Shown here piece after piece: positions 49,114-58,872 of a stretch of 64,000 nucleotides of DNA. Every line of letters starts with the position of its first letter. Positions within the stretch are counted from its first letter, which is position 1. The translations under genes were made by a program, and so were the position numbers. The notes beneath the pieces were generated by a model. It saw only the letters and a program-made list of their open reading frames with translations, was not told the origin of the DNA and made no database searches. Source of the DNA: Apostichopus japonicus (lineage: Eukaryota; Echinodermata; Holothuroidea; Aspidochirotida; Stichopodidae). The stretch covers positions 23,887,001 through 23,951,000 of the forward strand of contig NC_092580.1 of assembly GCF_037975245.1 (NCBI RefSeq), read 5' to 3'.

Positions 49114-49720
49114 CAGTGGCGGCGCCAAGGGGGGACTTGGGGGGGCTTTAGCCCCCCACTGAAGTAGTCAGCCCCCCCCCCATTAGCCCCCCCAACTGAA
49201 AAAGGCACACACAAAATACTCATTGAAACAATATAGCCTACCCAAATTTTGTCAGTCATAACGCAGTGCTACAATGGTCAATGGAAATTTTGATGAATTT
49301 TGTTCTCATACGGCAATGTCGTGTGCGTTTCACAAACAGCGTGTATACAGACTAAAACAGGAGTTGTGTCAGAGAGCGCCATATAATAATTGAGCAAAGG
49401 AATTGGATCTTTCACAGCAGGTAATATTTTAGTGATACGAAAACTGTGAATTGGTATCTTCCATTCTAATTTGACTAAAGTTACTCACAAAAAAATGCAT
49501 ATTTTTGGAGAAATTTTCAGGTGACAAAAGCCTCGCTAAATGCCACCATTTTGCATGTAGGCCTTTCCAGGATTGGGAAAAATTTCAAAAGGGGAGGGGC
49601 CACCCCCTCCCCTCATACCCCTCCCCCAGGACGACGATCACTCAATCTTGTAAGCCACCCCAAAAAATGGCTCAGCCCCCCCTTAGCCTCCCCAACTAAA
49701 AATTCCTGGCGCCCCCACTG
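49114..49720. mobile_element. Non-autonomous hAT element with perfect 8-bp target duplication
   Basis: 607 bp with inverted ends (CAGTGGCGGCGCCAAGG at the left; on the opposite strand at the right, CAGTGGGGGCGCCAGG). GACATCAC is duplicated at 49106-49113 and 49721-49728. Poly-G/poly-C blocks lie just inside both ends. No transposase frame. The 8-bp duplication and CAGTG ends identify the hAT superfamily. Confidence 0.93.
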
Positions 49721-51148
49721 GACATCACTTATGGAATTCATGGGATCTTTGAGTGAATGTAGGGACCAAACCCAGGAACCCATTGCTTTGTTTTTGTAAA
49801 AGGGGGGGGGGGTGTAACCAAGGGATATATTTTTCTTCTTATAACTTCTTTAAAAAAACTTTCTGAGGTCAAATGGTCATGCACATAGGAGTTAGGGTGT
49901 ATTTCATCAGTGACTCGAAGGTTTTTTAAAGTATAAGAGGGTTACGAGTTTTTTCTCATGATCATGCAGTTCTTTGCAAAACATAACATCACTCAATTCA
50001 ACTATGCAAAAGTGACCTAATATCATGCGGATAAAAGCTTGTGGGTGGGTGTTGGAAGAACAGTTCTTATGCTTTTATTGATAACACCAGGAACTATTAT
50101 CTACATGAGTGTCCATTGTTTTTTCATCATTGAGGTCACTCCGGGCATGCATCCAAAGAGCCATTACTATTTATTTTCTTACAAGGGGTCCTTCTCAATA
50201 CCCCTCCATTTGAATGAAAAAATGTTTATAATGGTAATATATAATAAAATATATCTATTACCCGGTAATGTTTAGGTAGGTGACGTTTCTTTTAATAGTT
50301 TCTTTTTCATTGTAAACGCTGTAGAGTCACGCATGCGCCCACGTTTTAATCATTAATATGCTATACTGGTATTCTATATCTTCTGTTAAAATTGTTTTCT
50401 TTGAATCTTGTTTAATGGGTATGAGAGGAGTTTGTATTTTCATGATCTGAAAAATTCGAATTATTCAAAATATTATTTACATAGAGAAAGAAGTTGCCTC
50501 CATTTTGGTTCTTTAAGTCCTTGTAACAGCAACATTAGGACATGACTTTTGTCTCAGTAAAATAGAGCAGTGTCCAAGCTCCAGTAAGATATCTTGTTGG
50601 CATTTGTTTCTTTAAGGAACTTGATTTGTTAATATGATTTTGATTGAAACTCTTACAAATCCCCCCCCCCCTTATATTCTAACACTAAATGGTCACATTA
50701 GGGGGTGATATATACTGTCTTCACTGTTACTTTTAAGAAGGTATGATAGTTTTTTTTATATGATTAACAAAGCAGATATCCTGGACTACCACTATAGTGG
50801 TTTAAGAGTCTGTCCCACCGTCCTTGTATATAGGTTAGAGAGGGGTTTGAATGTGAAATTTGGGCATTTTGCCATATATATATACCTACGCTAGATTTGG
50901 AAATTGGTCGTAAGGACCTATCTGAGTCGCCGTCATTTCTCGTAAGAAGTAGGTATCAAATTGAAATTTTAATGTCATGATTGAGGATACGCTAAGATAT
51001 CATCACTGAAATTCGCACGAATATAGTTTGCGCGAACATTGAAGAAAAAAAAATTGGGTAGAGGGGCGAATTGCTAAAAGATATTCTCTAAAAGTACAGA
51101 TGTTATTATATAACAATAAGCATTTTCGCCCTAGGTTTTATTTTATGC

Positions 51149-51202
51149 ATATGTCGCCCTAAGTGTTTTGAAAAGAGTTCAATTTACTTAGGGCGACATG
51201 TA
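51149..51202 (+). repeat. Inverted repeat ATGTCGCCCTAAGT, with a third direct copy nearby
   Basis: Arms of about 15 bp (ATGTCGCCCTAAGT and ACTTAGGGCGACAT) separated by about 23 bp. A direct copy, TGTCGCCCAAAGTGTT followed by GAAAGAGTTAAATTCACTT, occurs at about 51320-51378, so the unit is partly duplicated. Confidence 0.7.
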
Positions 51203-51465
51203 TAAGTGTCACTAATTAAATAGTTAAGTATAATCCTTGCAAAGGGAGTATTATAAATAGCACCATACTGAAGTCCTAACAATGGTTCAGTGTAACGAAA
51301 TAACATGACATCGCCAATGTCGCCCAAAGTGTTATTTGATGCGATGTCTCAGTGTTGTGAAAGAGTTAAATTCACTTCATCTATGTATGATGCAGGTGAC
51401 AAAAGCCTACAGTGGATGAAATGACAACATTCGCTACAGGTTTCGAACTTCTGGGCATTCAGTTA

Positions 51466-51540
51466 GTTGCCATGACCGATAGTTGGTTAAGGTGTCCGCA
51501 TATAAAGCGGAAGGTCCTGGTTCGAATCCCGGATGAGGCT
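51466..51540 (+). mobile_element. tRNA-like SINE head
   Basis: Contains an A-box-like TAGTTGGTTAAGG, a 5-bp anticodon stem (TCCGC / GCGGA) with a 7-nt loop, and a B box GGTTCGAATCC. The acceptor stem has mismatches and the T stem one mismatch, and no CCA-adjacent terminator follows. A tRNA-derived SINE 5' region is therefore more likely than a functional tRNA. The downstream SINE body is not clearly delimited. Confidence 0.6.
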
Positions 51541-53490
51541 GGAAGTTTTTCACTCTTCTGGAGTTTCCAACTCATTGCAATTTCAAACGTAGATATACCT
51601 GCACTGTAAAAAATTTCTCTGTATATTTACAAAAGAAAAGCTGTCAATTAGTTTCCATCTGTTTTTTCATCAGTGTACAACAGCAACTGTAAATGCACAA
51701 CTACGGTTTGTGTAGAAACAGATTCATTTCTATTTATTCAGGTAGAATTTTATGTGGCAACATGGAAGAAGTGATGTAAAATTCAAGATACTTTTTGTAT
51801 ATTGGTCGAACTTTTTTCGTTTCTAGACAGAATGTTTCCGTTAATTTACCAAATAACAGTTTGTATACACAGTAAAAAGTTGTGGTTGAAAGTAAAAATT
51901 ATGTATTCAAATGAAGCTGCTATATGTTGGTAAAGTAATTTGTGATCCTGGGCGAATCCTTTGTGGAGAGAAATTTGTTGTACATGAAAGAGATTTAGAT
52001 GAAAAAATCAACGTTATACCAAGAGGAACACATTGAGAGAGTCAAATTTACCAAACACACATATCTTTATTTACCAACATGCAATCTTGACAGGTGTTTT
52101 AGACTTTTAGAATATCATAAACAGCAAATGTGGAATTAGCACTGCAAACAACAATGTAACAATATATTACACTAACATGAACAGTTTAGATATCATTCCA
52201 AAACAGGGATAAAGTGTGAATTTGTCTACCAGTGCGATGAAAAACAGTGATATTATCATACTACTAAACTATTTCAGCATATTAATCTGGACTTTCCAGA
52301 TGATATTAGACTCCCAAAGGTAAAATACTATTTAAGCAAGATTGATAAATGCTGAATAGCAGGGGGTCAATTTACCTTATGAACCTACCAAGGATACTGC
52401 TGTCCATTGTAATTAGCACTCTTACAAAGAGATAGTGTCTAGAATGAAAGAGCAACAACTACAAAATACTACTCTATGACATACTAAAGAAATAAGAAAC
52501 AAAACAATAACATGAACCTGGAAACCACTTAAGTTGCATTGAAACTGAACCTGAAACAAAAAGCTATTAACAGTGTGAAACTCAAATACTATTTATATGC
52601 TTAGAATTAAAAGGATTTCTTCTAGTAAAAATACTTTGTTTAGAATGAGTACAGTTGCTACCCTTGGAAATAAGTTTTACTGCTATCAGAACAACTCCCA
52701 AATCAATAGAAAGAAAAAAAAACAGTTAGATTGATGGTCAATGTCAAAGTGATGAAACTTCCATTGAAATGCTCAGGCACACTGGGATATTTTTTGGGTA
52801 AAATGAACCCTTTCCAATATATAGAACAATCAGAAAATCTACTTGACAGTGCTCAAATTTGGGATATTTTTATATAATTACATCCAACTTGTACTGAAAA
52901 AGCTACAAGGTTGTTCTGTACAGAATCATATTTTGTATTTAAGAAAATACAATGTTTGGTTAAAAGACTTCTGAAGCAAGCAGATTACCTTATTGTTTAT
53001 TAAGTATTTTAAAAATCAACTTTAAGTTACATTGTAACATGAATCTGTAAAATTTAGTGATTTATAGCAGAATAGTTCACAGATTCAGCGCTTTTGAAAT
53101 GGAGGTATCATTTAACAAAAAGTATACGGCATTAAACAAAACAAAATTAAATGCAGTTAGCTCAAGTAGCTTAATACTTTTGGCCACATTCACTGCATAT
53201 ATCACTCTCTACTTTCCTTCATCCGCTCACAAAGAGAAGTTACTTTCGGATTTATAATCTGTAAGATTTCTTTGCCCTAGACCCTCTCCCTGGATCAATC
53301 TCGAACAGTATTCTGTAGGGAATAATTTGAAAAAAGTTTCATGAGTCCAATCTATCCTTGTTTACCAAAAACATCCTAGTGCTTAAAAACTAAATTTTTT
53401 CAATTTTGGTAATAGTATCCCCAAAATTAGTTAAACTTCACATAAAAGTTATATATAAATATATATATATAAGTAAAAGTTTGTATCCAT

Positions 53491-53496
53491 TTTATT
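53491..53496 (-). terminator. Polyadenylation signal of the zinc-finger gene
   Basis: AATAAA on the minus strand, about 110 bp past the stop codon. Confidence 0.5.
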
Positions 53497-53603
53497 ATAT
53501 ATAAACTGTTGTTATTTGCATGCCGTGACAGGTGCACTAGTAGTTTAATGAAAACATTTAATGTTGCACAACATTTGTTGGCATTGACACTGACATAAAG
53601 CTA

Positions 53604-53690
53604 TTACTGAACAAACTTGCTTTGCAGTTCTTCTTGCATGATCTCAACAAGATGGAGGAACTGTAGTTTGAATGCACCTCCTTTGTTAAT
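53604..53690 (-). CDS. Zinc-finger gene terminal exon
   Basis: Acceptor tttcttgacag|ATTAAC, 28 codons, stop TAA at 53604-53606. Confidence 0.62.
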   Translation of the reverse strand: MNKGGAFKLQFLHLVEIMQEELQSKFVQ

Positions 53691-55766
53691 CTGTCAAGAA
53701 ACTAGGTTTAAACTGTACCTCTGTATGTATTCCATGGTTGCTTGAACCTCGAGCTATGGGATAGCATATGTTGAACACGTAGTAGCTCATGAACAACATC
53801 TTCAACACAGCAATAATGGATGTAGGATATAGCAGAGGTTCCCGATCAACTGTTATTGCCATTCTATTTCTAAGAAATGGATTGCAACCTGTTACATAAA
53901 AACAAAAGCATTTTTATTAATATCTTAAAGTATAAAGATCCATGGATTATAATTTTAAAAGAAATTTCATTCAGAAATTATGCAAGAGTAGCCTGCAAGT
54001 GAAACTCTTGCACTCTGGATGAATCCAGTGGTCACCGTGATGCACTTTACTACAAAAAAAGTCAAAACCTGATGATATAGTGCATAGATATGTGAGACCA
54101 ATCATAGTCTTAGGATAGAGATAAAATGAGTGTTTCAATACCATCTTCTCTATGGTCACGATAGAAGTGACTTTTCAAAGCTGAATAACTTACAAAAATT
54201 CTGTTGCACTTTTCTTCAGGACACGTAAATTGAAAATTTGGTTGATTTTGATGAAGCCTGTAGTGACACATCTTTCTAGCTGCAGTATCAGAGTGAACAC
54301 CACATGAACAAGTATCCATCTGCAAGAGAGTAAAAACATATGGAAATTAAAACCTTTCGGAAATGGGTCAGGCTCTCCAACAATACATTACAAATCCGGT
54401 GCCCCTGACTATTCCATCTCAGGTTTAGCTGAAGCCAATCCTATGAAAGGAAAACAAACAAACACTTTTGGTTACATATATATTGACAGATGACAAATCA
54501 TATCAGTTAATACTGTAAGTAGGTTACAGTTTGGCATAATTCATAACACCCACAATCAACACATTCAAGCTAAGATCGGGTTAGTATAGCATACAACAGT
54601 GCATACATCAACTGTTCATGATACTTAAAGTAGGCTAGGGGCAATTAGCAGCTCAGGCACAGTTCTGGATGGGTGGGGGGGGGGAGGAGGGCTAGGAGGT
54701 AGACTTTGCCTGTAATTTTTTTCTAGCTCGCAATAATCACAATTCCCCTTTACAAAGAAATTTCCTTCAGGAATTTTTTGTATAGTTAACTTCCACCTAA
54801 GCCCTCTCCCACTCAAACATACCTATAAATACTAAACTTCGAGTTCAAACATCATTGGTTCTTGTGATATCGTGTTTATACGCCAAGGCATCAAATGACA
54901 GGCACATAGTACATACAGGGTTTCCCCATTGCATGCAGTAGCATCCTTCAGAATTGAACAAGGAATAACAAATGGTTTTACCGACCAATAATTAGTTTTC
55001 AAAATTCAGCGAGAAAAACAAAACAAGTTGTATTGGTAAAATTCTGATTTATCACTGGAAAAACGTGATTTATTAGACAAAAAAAAAACAATTTTATTGA
55101 TCGATGATCTATTTTAGTGATAGACCAGAGTTTGTTAACCATAAACCTAGCCTAGATTGTTCATTTCTGAATTTTAACATTTGGCGTGCATTGGGTACTG
55201 CACGACTCCCCCAAGATTCAGGACGGGACTGCACGACTCCCCCAAGATTTAGTGTAAGCCGATCGGGGGCTTCAAACTAAACAGTAAAAGTGATATCAAG
55301 AAGTTTCCTAAGAGAATCTATGTTATATAGTAAAGCATAGATACTGATTGGTGACCAGTGTCTAGGCTGCGTTATATCATAGCCAATAGAAACGATACCG
55401 CGAAAGAATGAATGTAAGCTTAGGTTTGGTATGACTGTCAAAACAGCTACGACGATATGCTAGAAGTAAGCGATCGTATATGCTTGCCTAACAAAGAACT
55501 GCCATAGCATCTTGTGCTAGTATGTACACAATGGACCGACAGAGAGCTGTGCTATCGGCCTAGCCTACTTGCTTTGGCGCTTATTTCAAAACAAACAAAC
55601 CAACAAACGAACGTTTAATAAATGCTTACGTAAAAAGCAACAGTTTCATATGACTCAATTCACTATAGTTGCACTCATGTTAGATTAAAAAGGACTAAAA
55701 AGCTTTGAAATCATAACTTACCGTAATTACAGCGGTTTCGGACCTTCGGTGCGCGCCCAGCGTCAT
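53604..55766 (-). CDS. Compact C2H2 zinc-finger gene (four exons), function unknown
   Basis: Exons 54142-54319, 53719-53888 and 53604-53690 join in phase (1, then 0) to 144 codons. A possible 5' exon (55722-55766) with its own ATG and strong donor (ACG|gtaagt) adds 15 in-phase codons. The exon at 54142-54319 encodes a classical C2H2 finger, CPEEKCNRIFVSYSALKSHF followed by YRDH (C-x4-C-x12-H-x4-H), after a small Cys/His-rich start (MDTCSCGVHSDTAARKMCHY). The later exons encode NPFLRNRMAITVDREPLLYP, SIIAVLKMLFMSYYVFNICY and LQFLHLVEIMQEELQSKFV. From memory this resembles the C-terminal block of long uncharacterised zinc-finger proteins of fish and marine invertebrates. Those are several hundred residues long, so this gene lacks the middle or is a shortened relative. 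AATAAA at 53491-53496. Confidence 0.68.
53719..53888 (-). CDS. Zinc-finger gene exon 3
   Basis: Acceptor tatgtaacag|GTTGCA completes the split Gly codon, donor ACAGAG|gtacag (phase 0). 56 open codons with a hydrophobic segment (SIIAVLKMLFMSYYVFNI). Confidence 0.66.
54142..54319 (-). CDS. Zinc-finger gene exon carrying the C2H2 finger
   Basis: Acceptor ctcttgcag|ATGGAT, donor AAGATG|gtattg (phase 1). A stronger donor (TTT|gtaagt, 54188-54193) lies inside the finger. Its use would split the C2H2 motif yet stay in phase with the terminal exon, giving a finger-less isoform. Confidence 0.68.
55195..55255 (+). repeat. Short direct duplication
   Basis: CTGCACGACTCCCCCAAGAT occurs twice, about 37 bp apart, in the first intron of the zinc-finger gene. 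Confidence 0.85.
55722..55766 (-). CDS. Zinc-finger gene, possible first coding exon
   Basis: Minus-strand ATG followed by 15 open codons and donor ATTACG|gtaagt in phase 0 with the next exon. The next exon begins with ATG itself, so this exon may be only 5' UTR. Confidence 0.45.
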
Positions 55767-58618
55767 TCAACTGTAAGTAGTGTACAAAGGTCATCTACAA
55801 CTTTGCGACACAGTTGTTAACTTTACTATTTCGCAAAAAAACTCGTTGATTGCGTAAGACTAAACGCATATGCTACTTTCTATCATTCCAACAACGTGTA
55901 AAATACGATTCTCGTTTTATGATGCAAGATTTGGTGTAACGTTTTCGCGGTCACTTCGAACGCATAATGAAAACTTGGATCGAGCCTGATGCTTTTGTTC
56001 CGACACAGCAGTTGATGTATTGTTATGAAGATTTTGTTTCCATATACAGAAAATGTTGTTACAATACATTTTGTAAATGGACAACAATTTTTTTAACAAC
56101 ATGATTAATTTTAGTAGATGGACGGCGTAAAGCTGTTATATCACAGACATTTTTTACAGTGTGGCCGCCTTTTCGGCTACTATCGAAAAGAGAATATATT
56201 ACTCTTTATCCCATATTTCCCCTGCCCCCAAGTGACCCCGGGCCCATACCATTTCCCCAGGGACCAGGTCCCATTAATTTAACCCGGGCCATGTCGCGTT
56301 CCACATGTACCATGATTCCTTACCCTATACCCTATCCCTCGGAAACGGAAGAGACAGTAAGCCGCGAAAATAGGTAGGCCTACCGTACTAAAGGCAAATC
56401 ACAAGTAAAATAAAAAGCAGTAGTAACGAGAAGTATACACAAACGGGTAACAGTCACCAGTAAACGAACTGATATTAACTATATTACACGTTTCTGGTCA
56501 CTGGTTCTACACGGTTGGATTAAACTTTAATCAGGCTCCACGGGTTTATCAATCTGCATAAATTAAGAGGGTACTACCTTTCACCATCTAGGTCTATTGG
56601 AAATTTGTACTTTCCGTATCTACACTGATTTATTGTGCATTGCTGAGCATTGTATATAGACGTGGTAGGATATATGCAATACATATACATACACACTCAC
56701 ACCCGTCGAACACAGACTTCCAAATGCATGTCTCCGGTGAGCAGGGACGTAGGCAGAAATTTGAAATGGGAGGGGGGGCAGAATTTGAAAGGGGCACTTC
56801 TTACGAAAAGAGCATTATTACACTTAAAGGAGCGCTTTAATGTGCAAAGAAAGTTTTTGCCCAAAATGCCTCCCACGTTGCAGGGAATAAACATTAATAA
56901 GATTATTGTATTACGCAGCAGACGAACTTTCAGGGGAATGATTGAGAAGGGGTCGCTTATAGCTTCAACATGAAAAGATGGATTTAGTGATCTTTCCTGC
57001 TTTAAGTTAAATTTTACTTTTTTCGGGGTAGGCTACTCAAGGGGGGGGGGGGGGGGCGATCGCTCCAATACCCCCTGGCTACGTCCCTGCCAGTGAGTGG
57101 AAAGAATTAGTGACAATTACTGCTACTACTAATTCGCTGGCTGCAATAATAATGATCAAACCTTATCCACCGTTTTTTCCTTCTTTTTCCATTTGCCATC
57201 ATTGTTTATATTCCACCAACAAATAGACTATTTTTATGTGTTTTCCATATCGGCGTTCTACTTAATTGGAACAGGAAGTTTGACCAAGTAGCCTACATCT
57301 GAGTCAGTATAATTGGGTGAAGTTGCTTTGCTACTAGTTACACCATACTAATTACTTGTCCATGATAGCAACAGTCTCTCTCGTGCCAATCGTTATTATA
57401 TCAATCCAGACCATTATAAATCCGACTCAAATTCGGATAGCATTTGTGAAGTAAAATTCAAAAGGTTTTCACAAGTCTGAACTCAGGGAATACCGCAAGT
57501 CCGGTGTGGTTTATGGACCTTTAAAAGCTGCATCTACTTCCCACCAAAATGTAATAAATCATGAATAACTTACTCCATGAATGTGTTGTTCATTTTCATG
57601 TTACTCTTTAACATACAGCCGATATTTAGTTCCGATACGATATCTGAATTTTAGTCGTATTGTGTGTCGACAAATCCGCCTTTACAGTTCGCGTTTCACC
57701 AGTCATACATTGAACCCTCACGGTGTCTTTGGCAAATATGTATGTATGTATTTTAGATCCTCCTGCAAGCATGAACTCGCGAAGAAGCCTCAATAGCTTA
57801 TAAAAGCCGCAAGCTAACCGAAGTCAGTCTCTTACATTCATATTTAACGTCCATGATAATGATTTGTCAATTGTCAACAACTCTGTGTAACTGGACGACA
57901 TACTCGAATATGAATACGAAAAACAGAGAATTGGAGATCACGGAATGAAAGCGCGACGCAACCATTATCAATTGAATCCATTTTCAGTCCATGTGAGCAT
58001 TAATATGTACTAACACCTGAGAAGAATTAAAAATTACTGGTCGTCATATCAGTTCGTGATCTGAATGCTGCAAAACTGTGCAGAGCTATGCGCATGCGGT
58101 CTTTCAATGCTTCTTTCATTATTACAAATCATTTACAACCCCTTTCACTCGAATGAACTATTCCATTTGAAATTAAACATCCGAAAAAAAAACTTTTTCA
58201 CTCTGGCGCTTGTAGGGACGTAGCACACACTAGCCTACTAGGATTAGTATATACTTCATGATTGTGTAGCTATTACTTTCAGTATATTTTACCTGAAAGG
58301 AAGCAAGAGTTATTCATTGAAAGCCTTTCGGAATGGATTAATACTAGACCGCGCATTTGAGCACATAATCACCCACGTACAAATCGTCGAGAAACTTGTG
58401 ATGATCATCGATGACAATTTCCCATGTGAATAAGGAGAAGAGGTTGATATCAAAGACGTAAGTCTATCGTACATTCAGTATAGACGGCATCCTGTTAATT
58501 TATGTCGAAAACACTCACTTGTGGAATAATTATGGGAATGTATCGGCGGGGATATTGGAGCACCAGCTAGGATTACAGGAGAATATATGGATAATATTTG
58601 TTCATCATTGTTTACAAA
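55767..58618. promoter_or_regulatory. Divergent intergenic region
   Basis: Lies between the minus-strand zinc-finger gene and the plus-strand gene starting at 58619, so both promoters should be here. Contains a hAT MITE (56742-57089). No core promoter motif can be assigned. Confidence 0.4.
56742..57089. mobile_element. Non-autonomous hAT element
   Basis: 348 bp, ends CAGGGACGTAGGCAG (left) and, on the opposite strand, CAGGGACGTAGCCAGGGGG (right). Target duplication CCGGTGAG (56734-56741) and CCAGTGAG (57090-57097), 7 of 8 matching. A 16-bp poly-G run lies inside the right end. The interior carries a diverged copy of the AAAATGCCTCCCA module seen at 14.5 and 23.5 kb, linking these as one family. 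Confidence 0.88.
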
Positions 58619-58872
58619 ATGTCGAGGATTCCTACTCGTAAAAATATCGCACCACCACCAAAAAAGAGGCCTGGTAACGGAAGGGAAGTCACGTTTGGTA
58701 TGCAGCAAAATGTTGTTCATGGAGGTGTTGGTAGGGCTCGTGTACGTGTGCTACCGTCTACTGTTCCGGAGACAGTTGCAGAAAGACGTAGACAAATGGT
58801 GAAAGCTTCTGAAGCAAAACTTGTCGAAGAAGAACGAGCCAAGACTAGATCGCCTGTTGATCATAACTCTGG
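58619..58872 (+). CDS. First coding exon of an unrecognised gene
   Basis: 84 codons from ATG at 58619 to donor CTCTGG|gtaagc (phase 2). Basic start (MSRIPTRKNIAPPPKKRPGN) followed by a charged, probably helical stretch (PETVAERRRQMVKASEAKLV, EEERAKTRSPVDHNSG). CpG and codon choice differ from the surrounding A+T-rich DNA. I do not recognise the protein. A candidate next exon at 63535-63624 fits the phase, so the gene probably continues beyond the right edge. Confidence 0.65.

Larger units (their letters stand above)
49729..53603. other. 3.9 kb without a supported gene
   Basis: Contains poly-G at 49801-49811, a repeat with inverted and direct copies of TGTCGCCCTAAGTG (51149-51370), and a tRNA-like SINE head (51466-51540). 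The minus-strand AATAAA at 53491-53496 probably ends the neighbouring zinc-finger gene. The rest is A+T-rich and featureless by eye. Confidence 0.45.

Noticed and set aside
51466-51540. Functional tRNA gene
   Set aside because: Acceptor-stem mismatches, a T-stem mismatch and no downstream T-run terminator; more consistent with a SINE head.
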